The notes under the pieces: generated by a model | What the model was told of the DNA's origin: nothing | The model's database searches: none | What the model saw: the letters and a program-made list of their open reading frames with translations, nothing else | Translations under genes and position numbers: made by a program | Part shown: positions 35,686 to 41,658 of the stretch, piece after piece | How the letters are laid out: every line of letters starts with the position of its first letter | How positions within the stretch are numbered: the stretch's first letter is position 1 | NCBI RefSeq assembly: GCF_001043975.1 | Contig: NZ_LABY01000034.1 | Span: 1 to 42,861 of the forward strand | Direction of reading: 5' to 3' | Source of the DNA: Methylobacterium variabile | Lineage (GTDB): Bacteria > Pseudomonadota > Alphaproteobacteria > Rhizobiales > Beijerinckiaceae | Length of the DNA: 42,861 nucleotides

Positions 35686-37158
35686 ATGACCCGAACGATC
35701 CCCGTCGCCGCTGCCCTCGTCGCGCTGCTGCCCGCCGCGGCGCCGGCCCAGGACGTCGGCGCGGGCATCCTCCAGGGGATGCAGCAGCAGCAATTCCAGA
35801 CCCTCGGCGCGCAGATCGGCGGCCAGTCGGTCGGCGAGACCGCCCGGGCCGGGCGCGGCGACGCGGCGTCGCCTGGCGCCGAGGCGCCGGCCCTGCCCTT
35901 CGCCTCGAGCGCGGAGCTGCGGGCCGCGACGGTCGCCCGCCACGTGCGGGAGCTGCGCGCCACCAACCCGTTGGCCGCGGCCGAGGTCGCCCGGGAGATG
36001 GCCCGGCACGATTACGACGCGATCTTCCGGAGCTTCCTCACCGATACCGACCTGCGGGCGGACGATGCCGGCGACGTGCTCACCGCCTTCATCATCCTGC
36101 AATGGATGGTCGCCAACGACACCAAGGCTGAGCCCAGCGCCGCGGCGCTCCGGGCGGTGCGGCGCCAGATGGTGGCGCCGATGGCCGACAAGCCGCCCCT
36201 GTCGCAGCCGGCCACCCGCGCCGCCTTCGCCGAGCAGGTGAAGCTCCGCACGGTCCTGCACCATGCCGGCTGGCAGGCGGCGCAGCGCCTCGGGATCGTG
36301 CCGAGCTTCGTCGCCACCCTGCCGAAGGACTTCATCCCCCCGGCGAAGCTGCGGGTCGTCGCCCTCACGGATGACGGGCTGGTCGGAAAAGGCGGCCGGA
36401 GGGCGCCCGCGGCCCGGGCCGCGGCGGAGGCGCCGCCATCCGTCGCCGCAGTCGCGCCGCCCGCCGCGGCCGAGCCGCTGGCCGAACCCCGCCACGCCGC
36501 GAACTGGGAGCAGGTCGAGGGCGTCTACTTCCGCTCCACGACGGGCGTCGGTGTCGGCGGCATGGTCGTCATCGAGTTCGAGCCGCTGATCCTGTTTCGC
36601 GACGGCAGCTTCTACGAGATCGACGATGCCGCCCTGGAGGACGTCGACCTCGCCGCCGAGCGGGCCGCCAAGCCGCGCCGCTTCGGCCGCTGGACCCGCT
36701 CCGGCGACGCGTACGTGCTGACCGGCACGGGCGGGAAGCCGGACGAATACCGGCTCCAGGAGGGCTCGTTCTTCAAGGCCTACCCGGCGGAAAGCGGCGA
36801 GCGGACGATCGCCCGCTCCTACCGCCGCATGTCGGGCGGCGGCAACAGCGCGATGGGCGGCGACGTGATGATCGCGGTGTCAAGCCGCTACGACTTCCGC
36901 TCCGACGGCACCTACGGCCGCGGCGGCTCGGTCGGCGCGACGAATTCCGGTGCGACCACCGGGGTCGGGTCCGCGGTGGGTCGGCGGCGTGCGCCGGAGG
37001 GCGGGCGCTACAGCCTCGACCGGCACACGCTCACGCTCACCGGTGCCGACGGGCGCAGCCGCCGCCTGTTCTTCGCCTACGGCTCGGAGAAGAGCCCGCC
37101 GCAGCTGGACCGCGAGATGGCCTTCATCGGTGGCTCTGTGTTCACGAACCCGGATTGA
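35686..37158 (+). CDS. Large exported protein of unknown function
   Basis: The 490-residue protein has a signal peptide (MTRTIPVAAALVALLPAAAPA). A helical first half (about 75-220; DYDAIFRSFLTDTDLRADDAGDVLTAFIILQWMVAN) and an Ala/Pro linker precede a beta-rich second half (about 270-490) with WEQVEGVYFRSTTGVGVGG, LILFRDGSFYEI and RYDFRSDGTYGRGG, which may be a beta-sandwich or barrel-like domain. It is the last full-length gene of the cluster. Confidence 0.72.
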   Translation: MTRTIPVAAALVALLPAAAPAQDVGAGILQGMQQQQFQTLGAQIGGQSVGETARAGRGDAASPGAEAPALPFASSAELRAATVARHVRELRATNPLAAAEVAREMARHDYDAIFRSFLTDTDLRADDAGDVLTAFIILQWMVANDTKAEPSAAALRAVRRQMVAPMADKPPLSQPATRAAFAEQVKLRTVLHHAGWQAAQRLGIVPSFVATLPKDFIPPAKLRVVALTDDGLVGKGGRRAPAARAAAEAPPSVAAVAPPAAAEPLAEPRHAANWEQVEGVYFRSTTGVGVGGMVVIEFEPLILFRDGSFYEIDDAALEDVDLAAERAAKPRRFGRWTRSGDAYVLTGTGGKPDEYRLQEGSFFKAYPAESGERTIARSYRRMSGGGNSAMGGDVMIAVSSRYDFRSDGTYGRGGSVGATNSGATTGVGSAVGRRRAPEGGRYSLDRHTLTLTGADGRSRRLFFAYGSEKSPPQLDREMAFIGGSVFTNPD

Positions 37159-37187
37159 GGGGTGGGCGCTGCGGAGGGAGGCCAGGC

Positions 37188-37437
37188 GTGCAGGTCGTCA
37201 AGGAGCTGGAAGCGGTCGACGTGCCGTCGTTGCTTCATCCCACGCGGCGGATCGTCATCCTGAAGCGCGGCGACGGTCTGTTCACCTTCGCCGAGCAGTA
37301 CGCTGCGGACGCGGGAGACGGGGCCGGCACGACCGCGGGCGCGTGGTGCACGCTCCCGACCGAGGGCATCCAGGCCAGTGCCGACCTCGCGAAGGCCGGC
37401 TGGCCCTCGCGCAGCGCTACCGCCTGCCCGACTGAAT
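37188..37437 (+). pseudogene. Small conserved hypothetical gene, frameshifted near its 3' end
   Basis: Starting at GTG 37188 the frame reads VQVVKELEAVDVPSLLHPTRR, IVILKRGDGLFTFAEQYA and WCTLPTEGIQASADLA, a compact about 80-residue protein. After about 37393 the frame runs into an unrelated tail ending at 37535. In the -1 frame the sequence instead continues EGRLALAQRYRLPD and stops at 37437, a natural family-like end. Restoring one G after CTCGCG joins the two. Either a genuine one-base deletion or a sequencing error. Confidence 0.6.
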
Positions 37438-37562
37438 TCCCCGCACCGGGCGGCGGACGATGCATACGACACCCTCCGCGGCCCCGGAATGACGTCGGAG
37501 AGATGGAGTCTGTCGGTCAGTTCAAACAATGCTGAGAGGATCAAGCAGTCACTGACGACACG

Positions 37563-38141
37563 TCAGCGGACCCGATTCGCCCGCACCCGTGCGATCGCGT
37601 CGAGCACCGCGCTGGTGCCGCCCCGCACGCCTTGCCCGGCGATCCAGTAGCCGCCGCCATACAGGCCGTTGAGGCGCGTGTGCCACCGCCCGCGGCGGGT
37701 CCAGGGCAGATGATCGGCGAGGCCCGGCCGCACCTGCAGCTGCAGGAAGCCCTGCCTGCCGATCGCGACCTCGTCCACGGCCGCGATGGCGTGCCACGGG
37801 ATCCAGTCGGTCGAGAGACGGCGGTCGAACAGGCCTTCCGCCGAAACCGACACCACTGGGCCCCGCCGCAGCAGCTCGCGCAGGACGAGCGGGATGCCGA
37901 GGCCGAACAGGACGAGGCCACAGGCGACGAAGAACTGCTTCAGGCTGCCCGGCACGGCGTATGCGGGGCTGCTAGGCGCGGCGAGGAGCATCCACGCGCA
38001 GGCGGCAGCGAAGCCGCCTGAGGCGAGCAGCAGGCCCGCGAGCCGAAGCCGCGTCGCCGGCAGGTCGATGGTCTCGCCTGGGCCGGGAGCGGCCTTCCCG
38101 GGCATGAGGGACGGGCTTTCATGGCCGGACCGGTTCGGCAT
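37563..38141 (-). CDS. PH-like (STM3941-type) inner-membrane protein
   Basis: The 192-residue protein has two membrane helices (about 31-53 and 65-87) followed by a domain with RRGPVVSVSAEGLFDRRLSTDWIPWHAIAAVDEVAIGRQGFLQLQV, the strand pattern of bacterial PH-like proteins of the STM3941 type. AGGAG lies 8 nt upstream of the ATG at 38141. It is convergent with the 37.2-kb gene. Function in the family is unknown. Confidence 0.72.
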   Translation of the reverse strand: MPNRSGHESPSLMPGKAAPGPGETIDLPATRLRLAGLLLASGGFAAACAWMLLAAPSSPAYAVPGSLKQFFVACGLVLFGLGIPLVLRELLRRGPVVSVSAEGLFDRRLSTDWIPWHAIAAVDEVAIGRQGFLQLQVRPGLADHLPWTRRGRWHTRLNGLYGGGYWIAGQGVRGGTSAVLDAIARVRANRVR

Positions 38142-38274
38142 CGGGTTTCTCCTGGTCTCGTCCCGGGGCGCGCGGGCGCTCCCCGTGGTCGAGGAGGGCA
38201 TGGGCCGGCCAGACGCGGTTTCGCCCGTCGATGGCGTCGGTGATGGCGTGGGTCGGAGCCCGCGCCCCGTCCGC

Positions 38275-38583
38275 TCAAGCCTCGGGTGCGGCGCTCTTCT
38301 GCCGACCGGCGCTTCCCGCGAGGATCATCCCCTCGGGGGCGGGCGCCGGCTTCGCCGCGGGCCGCAGGATGACGCCGTAGCCGTCCTCGGCGTCGCCGAC
38401 GAAGCGGATGCCCTCCCCTTCGAGCGCGGCGCGGATCGCCGCCAGGGTCCGGCTGCGCGGCTGGACCTGCTCGCTCTCGATCATGTTCAGGGTGACGACG
38501 GAGAGAGCGGCGCGGCTCGCCAGAACCCCTTGGGTCCATTTGAGAAGTCCGCGCCCGGCGCGGATCTGGGCAGATGTGATCAT
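38275..38583 (-). CDS. XRE-family helix-turn-helix regulator
   Basis: The 102-residue DNA-binding protein has MITSAQIRAGRGLLKWTQGVLASRAALSVVTLNMIESEQ and TLAAIRAALEGEGIRFV, the Cro/CI helix-turn-helix typical of a short alphaproteobacterial XRE group. The C-terminal 35 residues are unstructured. Start at 38583 is chosen over an upstream ATG because the family starts there. It is divergent from the Y-RNA-like array, with a shared control region, so it is a candidate regulator of the array. Confidence 0.85.
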   Translation of the reverse strand: MITSAQIRAGRGLLKWTQGVLASRAALSVVTLNMIESEQVQPRSRTLAAIRAALEGEGIRFVGDAEDGYGVILRPAAKPAPAPEGMILAGSAGRQKSAAPEA

Positions 38584-38597
38584 GGATCTGGAGATGA

Positions 38598-38626
38598 CCG
38601 AAGCTGAAAGAATTTTCAAGTTTCGG
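38598..38626. promoter_or_regulatory. Candidate operator between XRE gene and Y-RNA array
   Basis: A nested imperfect palindrome has outer arms CCGAA (38598-38602) and TTCGG (38622-38626) and inner arms TGAAA (38605-38609) and TTTCA (38614-38618), almost concentric. It lies 14 nt upstream of the XRE start codon and directly before the -35 box of the array promoter. This is AT-rich for the region. Confidence 0.4.
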
Positions 38627-38627
38627 C

Positions 38628-38656
38628 TTGACGGAGGGAAGGCGGGGCCGTATCCA
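38628..38656 (+). promoter_or_regulatory. Sigma-70-type promoter of the Y-RNA array
   Basis: TTGACG (38628-38633) and TATCCA (38651-38656) are separated by 17 bases. A start about 7 bases later would fall near 38663, a few bases before the basal stem of the first unit at 38667. The perfect spacing and position support it. Confidence 0.55.
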
Positions 38657-38666
38657 CCCGGTCATC

Positions 38667-38775
38667 GGCCTGCCGGGCCGGTGATGCAAGGTTACCGCAC
38701 CATCCTGGACGTCGCGGCAAGCGAGCCTCGGGGCGCAATGCCTAGTCCGCCTTGCTCGTACATGACCGGCAGACC
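38667..38775 (+). ncRNA. Y-RNA-like unit 1 (divergent, no recognisable T arm)
   Basis: Basal stem: GGCCTGCCGGGC (38667-38678) opposite GACCGGCAGACC (38764-38775), 10 of 12 paired. Internal loop CGGT on the 5' side and TCGTACAT on the 3' side. Upper stem AAGG and flanking bases (38686-38691) with CCTTGC (38750-38755). The conserved box is GGTTACC rather than GGTTATC. The 58-base apical region has GGAC/GTCC closing two small GGC/GCC hairpins, but no standard T arm or D arm. It shares the frame of the others, so it is either a degenerate member or one with a different effector module. Confidence 0.5.
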
Positions 38776-38789
38776 GACAGATCTTCACC

Positions 38790-38859
38790 GGCGCGGGCCG
38801 GAGACACTCGGTTATCCCTTCCCTGGATTGCCCCGAGCGTCACACGACACGCCCGCGCC
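38790..38859 (+). ncRNA. Y-RNA-like unit 2, minimal 70-nt form
   Basis: Basal stem GGCGCGGGC (38790-38798) pairs perfectly with GCCCGCGCC (38851-38859). The internal loop is CGGA on the 5' side and ACACGACAC on the 3' side. Upper stem GACACTCGG (38803-38811) pairs with CCGAGCGTC (38833-38841) with one A-C mismatch, followed by the TTATC box. The apical loop is only 21 bases, so the tRNA-like module is absent. It starts 14 nt after unit 1, leaving no room for a separate promoter. Confidence 0.65.
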
Positions 38860-38890
38860 ACCCCGCAGCCCCGTTCGGACGGAGCATGGC

Positions 38891-38989
38891 ATGAAACAGC
38901 ACGACGATCTCTACGTCGCCGCGTTCGCCCGTCCCGGGCTGATGCGGCCGTCACGGCCGCAGCGGGAAGGCGCCGGCCTCAGGGGCTGA
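38891..38989 (+). CDS. Possible 32-residue protein inside the array
   Basis: ATG at 38891 has a GGAG 6 nt upstream and a 33-codon frame (starts MKQHDDLYVAAFARPG, ends GAGLRG). It lies between units 2 and 3 and contains a perfect 9-bp palindrome TGCGGCCGT/ACGGCCGCA. It may be a chance ORF; no family recognised. Confidence 0.25.
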   Translation: MKQHDDLYVAAFARPGLMRPSRPQREGAGLRG

Positions 38990-39049
38990 GAGCGCACCAC
39001 CGGTCGGCGTGATGCCGACATTTTCCCAGATCACGTGAACGCGTCTGAC

Positions 39050-39187
39050 GGCCCTGCGGGCCGGCAGGGGACGGTTATCGGAGAGAGCGCCGCGGGTTCG
39101 CCCGCGGAGGTCGCGGATTCGAGTTCCGCCGGGGCCGCGAGGTCCCAGTAGCTCAGCACCCGTTCCCGACACCATGACCGCAGGACC
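39050..39187 (+). ncRNA. Y-RNA-like unit 3 with permuted tRNA module and UUCG hairpin
   Basis: Basal stem GGCCCTGCGGGC (39050-39061) with GACCGCAGGACC (39176-39187). Internal loop CGGCA / GACACCAT. Upper stem GGGGACGGT (39067-39075) with ACCCGTTCCC (39158-39167), one bulged C. GGTTATC box. Then an independent hairpin CCGCGGG-TTCG-CCCGCGG (39090-39107), a perfect T arm GCGGA-TTCGAGT-TCCGC (39113-39129), acceptor GGGGCC joined by loop GCGA to GGTCCC (39131-39146), and a shortened D-like arm AGCTCAGCA. The anticodon arm of a tRNA is replaced by the Y stem. Confidence 0.8.
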
Positions 39188-39210
39188 GCGACGGCGCGTG
39201 GATCCTCTTC

Positions 39211-39345
39211 GGCCGCGCGGGCCGGAGAGGGACGGTTATCCTTGCCAAGGAGGTGGTCGCGGGTTCGAATCCCGCCGGGCCGGAAGGCCCGTAGCTCAGC
39301 AGGTAGAGCGCCTTTCACCGTCCCTCATACCACGACCGCGAGGCC
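39211..39345 (+). ncRNA. Y-RNA-like unit 4 with permuted tRNA module (clearest copy)
   Basis: Basal stem GGCCGCGCGGGC (39211-39222) with GACCGCGAGGCC (39334-39345), 10 of 12 paired. Internal loop CGGA / ATACCAC. Upper stem GAGGGACGGT (39227-39236) perfectly complementary to ACCGTCCCTC (39317-39326), GGTTATC box. Inside: small hairpin CCTTGCCAAGG, T arm GCGGG-TTCGAAT-CCCGC (39259-39275), acceptor CGGGCC-GGAA-GGCCCG (39276-39291), and a full D arm TAGCTCAGCAGGTAGAGC. Every tRNA core element is present but the 3' half precedes the 5' half. Confidence 0.85.
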
Positions 39346-39476
39346 CGGCCGGGCCGGCAGGTGAAGGTTATCAGGTAATCCGGGGGGTGCGGGTGCAAGT
39401 CCCGCCGGACTGACAACGTCCGTAGCTCAAGGCAGAGCACCGGAAAAGATCCTTCGTCGCCACCATGTCCGGCCGG
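39345..39476 (+). ncRNA. Y-RNA-like unit 5 with permuted tRNA module
   Basis: Basal stem CCGGCCGGGC (39345-39354) with GTCCGGCCGG (39467-39476), 10 bp with one G-U. Internal loop CGGCA / GCCACCAT. Upper stem GGTGAAGGT (39360-39368) with ATCCTTCGTC (39449-39458), one bulge and two G-U pairs, GGTTATC box. Inside: TCCGG/CCGGA in the anticodon-stem position (39379-39383 with 39440-39444), T arm GCGGG-TGCAAGT-CCCGC (39389-39405), acceptor CGGAC/GTCCG closed by TGACAAC, D arm GCTC-AAGGCA-GAGC (39425-39438). It abuts unit 4 with no spacer. Confidence 0.8.
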
Positions 39477-39499
39477 CGATCCCACGCCGTCATGTTCGC

Positions 39500-39531
39500 T
39501 TGACAGTTGATGACATTGGCAGGACGCGACG
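39500..39531 (+). promoter_or_regulatory. Possible promoter of the last Y-RNA unit
   Basis: A consensus TTGACA (39500-39505) lies 33 bases before the basal stem of unit 6 (39538), the right distance for a start there. The expected -10 area (about 39523-39531) is GC-rich with no good TATAAT match. The 61-base gap before unit 6 is large enough for its own promoter, unlike the gap between units 4 and 5. Confidence 0.35.
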
Positions 39532-39537
39532 AGAGCA

Positions 39538-39695
39538 CGGCCGTGCGGGCCGGCCGGGACAGGTTATCTGGTCGACCGAAAGGTGAGGGTTCGAATCCCA
39601 CGGGCCGCGAGGCCCGATGCTCGGGTGGCGGACGAGCTGCCCTTCCGGCGTGAGCCGGGAGCACGACCTGTCCCGAACACATGCCCGCACGGCCG
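39538..39695 (+). ncRNA. Y-RNA-like unit 6 with permuted tRNA module, most stable basal stem
   Basis: Basal stem CGGCCGTGCGGGC (39538-39550) is perfectly complementary over 13 bp to GCCCGCACGGCCG (39683-39695). Internal loop CGGC / AACACAT. Upper stem CGGGACAGGT (39555-39564) pairs perfectly with ACCTGTCCCG (39666-39675), GGTTATC box. Inside: T loop TTCGAAT (39590-39596) on a stem with one mismatch, acceptor GGGCC-GCGA-GGCCC (39602-39615), D arm GCTCG/CGAGC (39619-39637), and an extra hairpin CCGGC-GTGA-GCCGG (39645-39658). It lies 175 nt upstream of the TROVE start codon. Confidence 0.85.
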
Positions 39696-39870
39696 CCCGC
39701 CGGCCGTCCGACACGAGACCACGATTCCGGCCGCGCCACGCGGCGGGGGACGGCGCCGCACGGCGCAAGCTCCCGCACGACGACGCGCGCCGCCAAGAGC
39801 CACCGGTCCGCGACGTCGCAGAGCGACCACGGGGCCGCGATGGAGAGAGGAGAGACGAGAGGAGAGCGCG

Positions 39871-41445
39871 ATGATGAAGTACGCCAAGATGCTGTCGCTC
39901 CGGCGCACCCCGCAGTCGGAGCCGGTTCCCGGCACCGTGCCGAACTCCGCCGGCGGGCACGCCTTCGCGGTCGACGACTGGGCGCGGCTCGACCGCTTCC
40001 TGGTGCTCGGCTCCGAGGGCGGCTCTTACTACGCGAGCCCGCGGGCGCTGACCGCCGGGAACGCGGCCGCCGTGCAACGCTGCATCGCCGAGGACGGCCT
40101 GCGCGCGGTCGCGGCGATCGTGGCGGTGAGCGAGGCCGGACGGGCGCCGAAGCAGGACCCGGCGATCTTCGCCCTCGCGCTCGCCGCCGCCTCGGCGGAC
40201 CTGGCGACGCGGCGCGCCGCGCTCTCCGCCCTGCCGCGGGTCTGCCGCACCGGCACGCACCTGTTCCAGTTCGCCGGCGCCGTCGAGGCGACGCGCGGCT
40301 GGGGCCGGTCCCTGCGCCGCGCGGTCGGCACCTGGTACTGCGCCGCCCCGGTGGAGGCCCTGGCCTTCCAGGCGGTGAAGTACCGGGCGCGCCAGGGCTG
40401 GACCCACCGCGACCTCCTGCGCCTCGCCCATCCGGAGACGGACGAGCCGGCGCGGAAGGCGCTGTTCGACTGGATCTGCCGCGGCCGGATGGCCGAGGCG
40501 GTCCCGGAGATCGTCCACGCCTTCACCAAGGTGCAGGCATCGGACGTCGACGGGGCGGTGGCCGCGGCCCTGATCCGCTCGCACAACCTGCCCTGGGAGG
40601 CGCTGCCGACCGAGCTGATGCGCAGCCGCGCCGTGAACGAGGCCCTGATCGAGCGGATGCCGGTCGGTGCCCTGGTGCGCCAGCTCGGCCGCCTCACGGC
40701 GGCGGGGGCGCTCGCGCCCTTCTCGGAGGGCACCGAGCGCGTCCGGGCGGTACTGTCGGACCGGGAGCGCATCCTCCGGGCGCGGCTCCACCCGATGGCG
40801 CTGCTCCTCGCGCTCAAGACCTACGCCTCCGGGCGCGGTCAGCGCGGGCAGCTCGCCTGGGAGCCCGTGGCGGCCACCGTCGAGGCGCTGAACGCCGCGT
40901 TCTACACCGCGTTCGCGGCGGTCGAGCCGACCGGCAAGCGCCTGGTGCTGGCGCTTGACGTCTCGGGCTCGATGGGGTGCAGCACCGTGGCGGGGTCCGC
41001 GTTGACCGCCCGCGAGGCGGCCGCCGCGATGGCCCTCGTCACCGCGGCGACCGAGGAGCACTGGCAGGTCCTCGGCTTCAGCGGAGGACTGACGCCGCTG
41101 CCGATCGGTCCCTCGATGCGGCTCGATCAGGCGGTGGCGGCGACGGCGAACCTGCCGTTCGACGCCACCGACTGCTCGCTGCCGATGCGCTGGGCGCTGA
41201 AGCAGGAGGTCAAGGCCGACGCGTTCGTGGTCTACACGGACTCGGAGACCTGGGTCGGTCCGCTCCACCCGGTCCAGGCCCTGCGGGAGTACCGGGAGAA
41301 GACCGGGATCCCGGCGAAGCTCGTGGTCGTGGGGCTCGTCTCCAACGGCTTCAGCATCGCCGACCCGGACGATCCCGGCATGCTCGACGTGGTCGGCTTC
41401 GACACGGCAGCGCCGGCGGTGATCGCCGACTTCATCCGGTCCTGA
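39871..41445 (+). CDS. rsr: Ro60-like RNA-binding protein (TROVE and VWA domains)
   Basis: Ro60 proteins form a HEAT-repeat ring that binds Y RNAs on its outer face and misfolded RNA ends in its hole; in bacteria they act with PNPase or other RNases in RNA decay after stress. The 524-residue protein has the TROVE ring (about 25-350; TFYAS-like SYYASPRALTAGN, WGRSLRRAVGTWY, VKYRARQGWTHRDLLRLAHP) and a C-terminal VWA domain with a full MIDAS: Asp363-Ser365-Ser367 (DVSGSMG), Thr433/Asp434 (DATDCS) and Asp457 (YTDSET). A purine-rich leader with repeated GGAGAG (39842-39867) supplies the ribosome-binding site. It lies directly downstream of the Y-RNA-like array. Confidence 0.96.
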   Translation: MMKYAKMLSLRRTPQSEPVPGTVPNSAGGHAFAVDDWARLDRFLVLGSEGGSYYASPRALTAGNAAAVQRCIAEDGLRAVAAIVAVSEAGRAPKQDPAIFALALAAASADLATRRAALSALPRVCRTGTHLFQFAGAVEATRGWGRSLRRAVGTWYCAAPVEALAFQAVKYRARQGWTHRDLLRLAHPETDEPARKALFDWICRGRMAEAVPEIVHAFTKVQASDVDGAVAAALIRSHNLPWEALPTELMRSRAVNEALIERMPVGALVRQLGRLTAAGALAPFSEGTERVRAVLSDRERILRARLHPMALLLALKTYASGRGQRGQLAWEPVAATVEALNAAFYTAFAAVEPTGKRLVLALDVSGSMGCSTVAGSALTAREAAAAMALVTAATEEHWQVLGFSGGLTPLPIGPSMRLDQAVAATANLPFDATDCSLPMRWALKQEVKADAFVVYTDSETWVGPLHPVQALREYREKTGIPAKLVVVGLVSNGFSIADPDDPGMLDVVGFDTAAPAVIADFIRS

Positions 41446-41452
41446 TCGAGGA

Positions 41453-41476
41453 GGGGCGGCCCTGCGGGGTCGCCCC
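41453..41476 (+). terminator. Terminator of rsr
   Basis: GGGGCGGCCC and GGGTCGCCCC form a 10-bp stem (one G-U) over the tetraloop TGCG, eight bases after the rsr stop codon, followed by TTCG. Confidence 0.6.
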
Positions 41477-41636
41477 TTCGCGTCTCCGGCAGGCAGAGCG
41501 TGCTCGCAGCCACGCCGGAGCATCGTCCGACGAACCGGAAATCAATGCACTCAGCAGATCGATCCAGTCTTCTCAACGGCATGCGACGTCGGTGGGTGAT
41601 CGGTGTCGCAAAGCGGATCGCCTATCGCAGGCCTCC

Positions 41637-41658
41637 CCCGTTCCGGGACCGGAACGGG
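41637..41658. other. Perfect 10-bp palindrome
   Basis: CCCGTTCCGG and CCGGAACGGG are separated by GA. As DNA it is a dyad that could bind a regulator; as RNA it would fold with a 6-base loop. No flanking T-run or gene end explains it. Confidence 0.5.

Noticed and set aside
39031..39318. Minus-strand open frame with repeated RDLRG/RDHLLG-type segments across the array
   Set aside because: It is the translation of the repeated RNA units (stems and T loops) on the opposite strand, with no ribosome-binding site or protein-like composition.
39240..39420. Ordinary tRNA genes in the region upstream of rsr, because of perfect T arms and D arms
   Set aside because: The T arm precedes the D arm, the acceptor strands are joined by a loop, and no anticodon arm lies between D and T arms in the right order. 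Flanking complementary stems fit Y RNAs instead.
38700..39480. CRISPR array
   Set aside because: Repeats share structure more than sequence, units are 70-160 nt with uneven spacing, and there are no identical direct repeats with unique spacers or cas genes.
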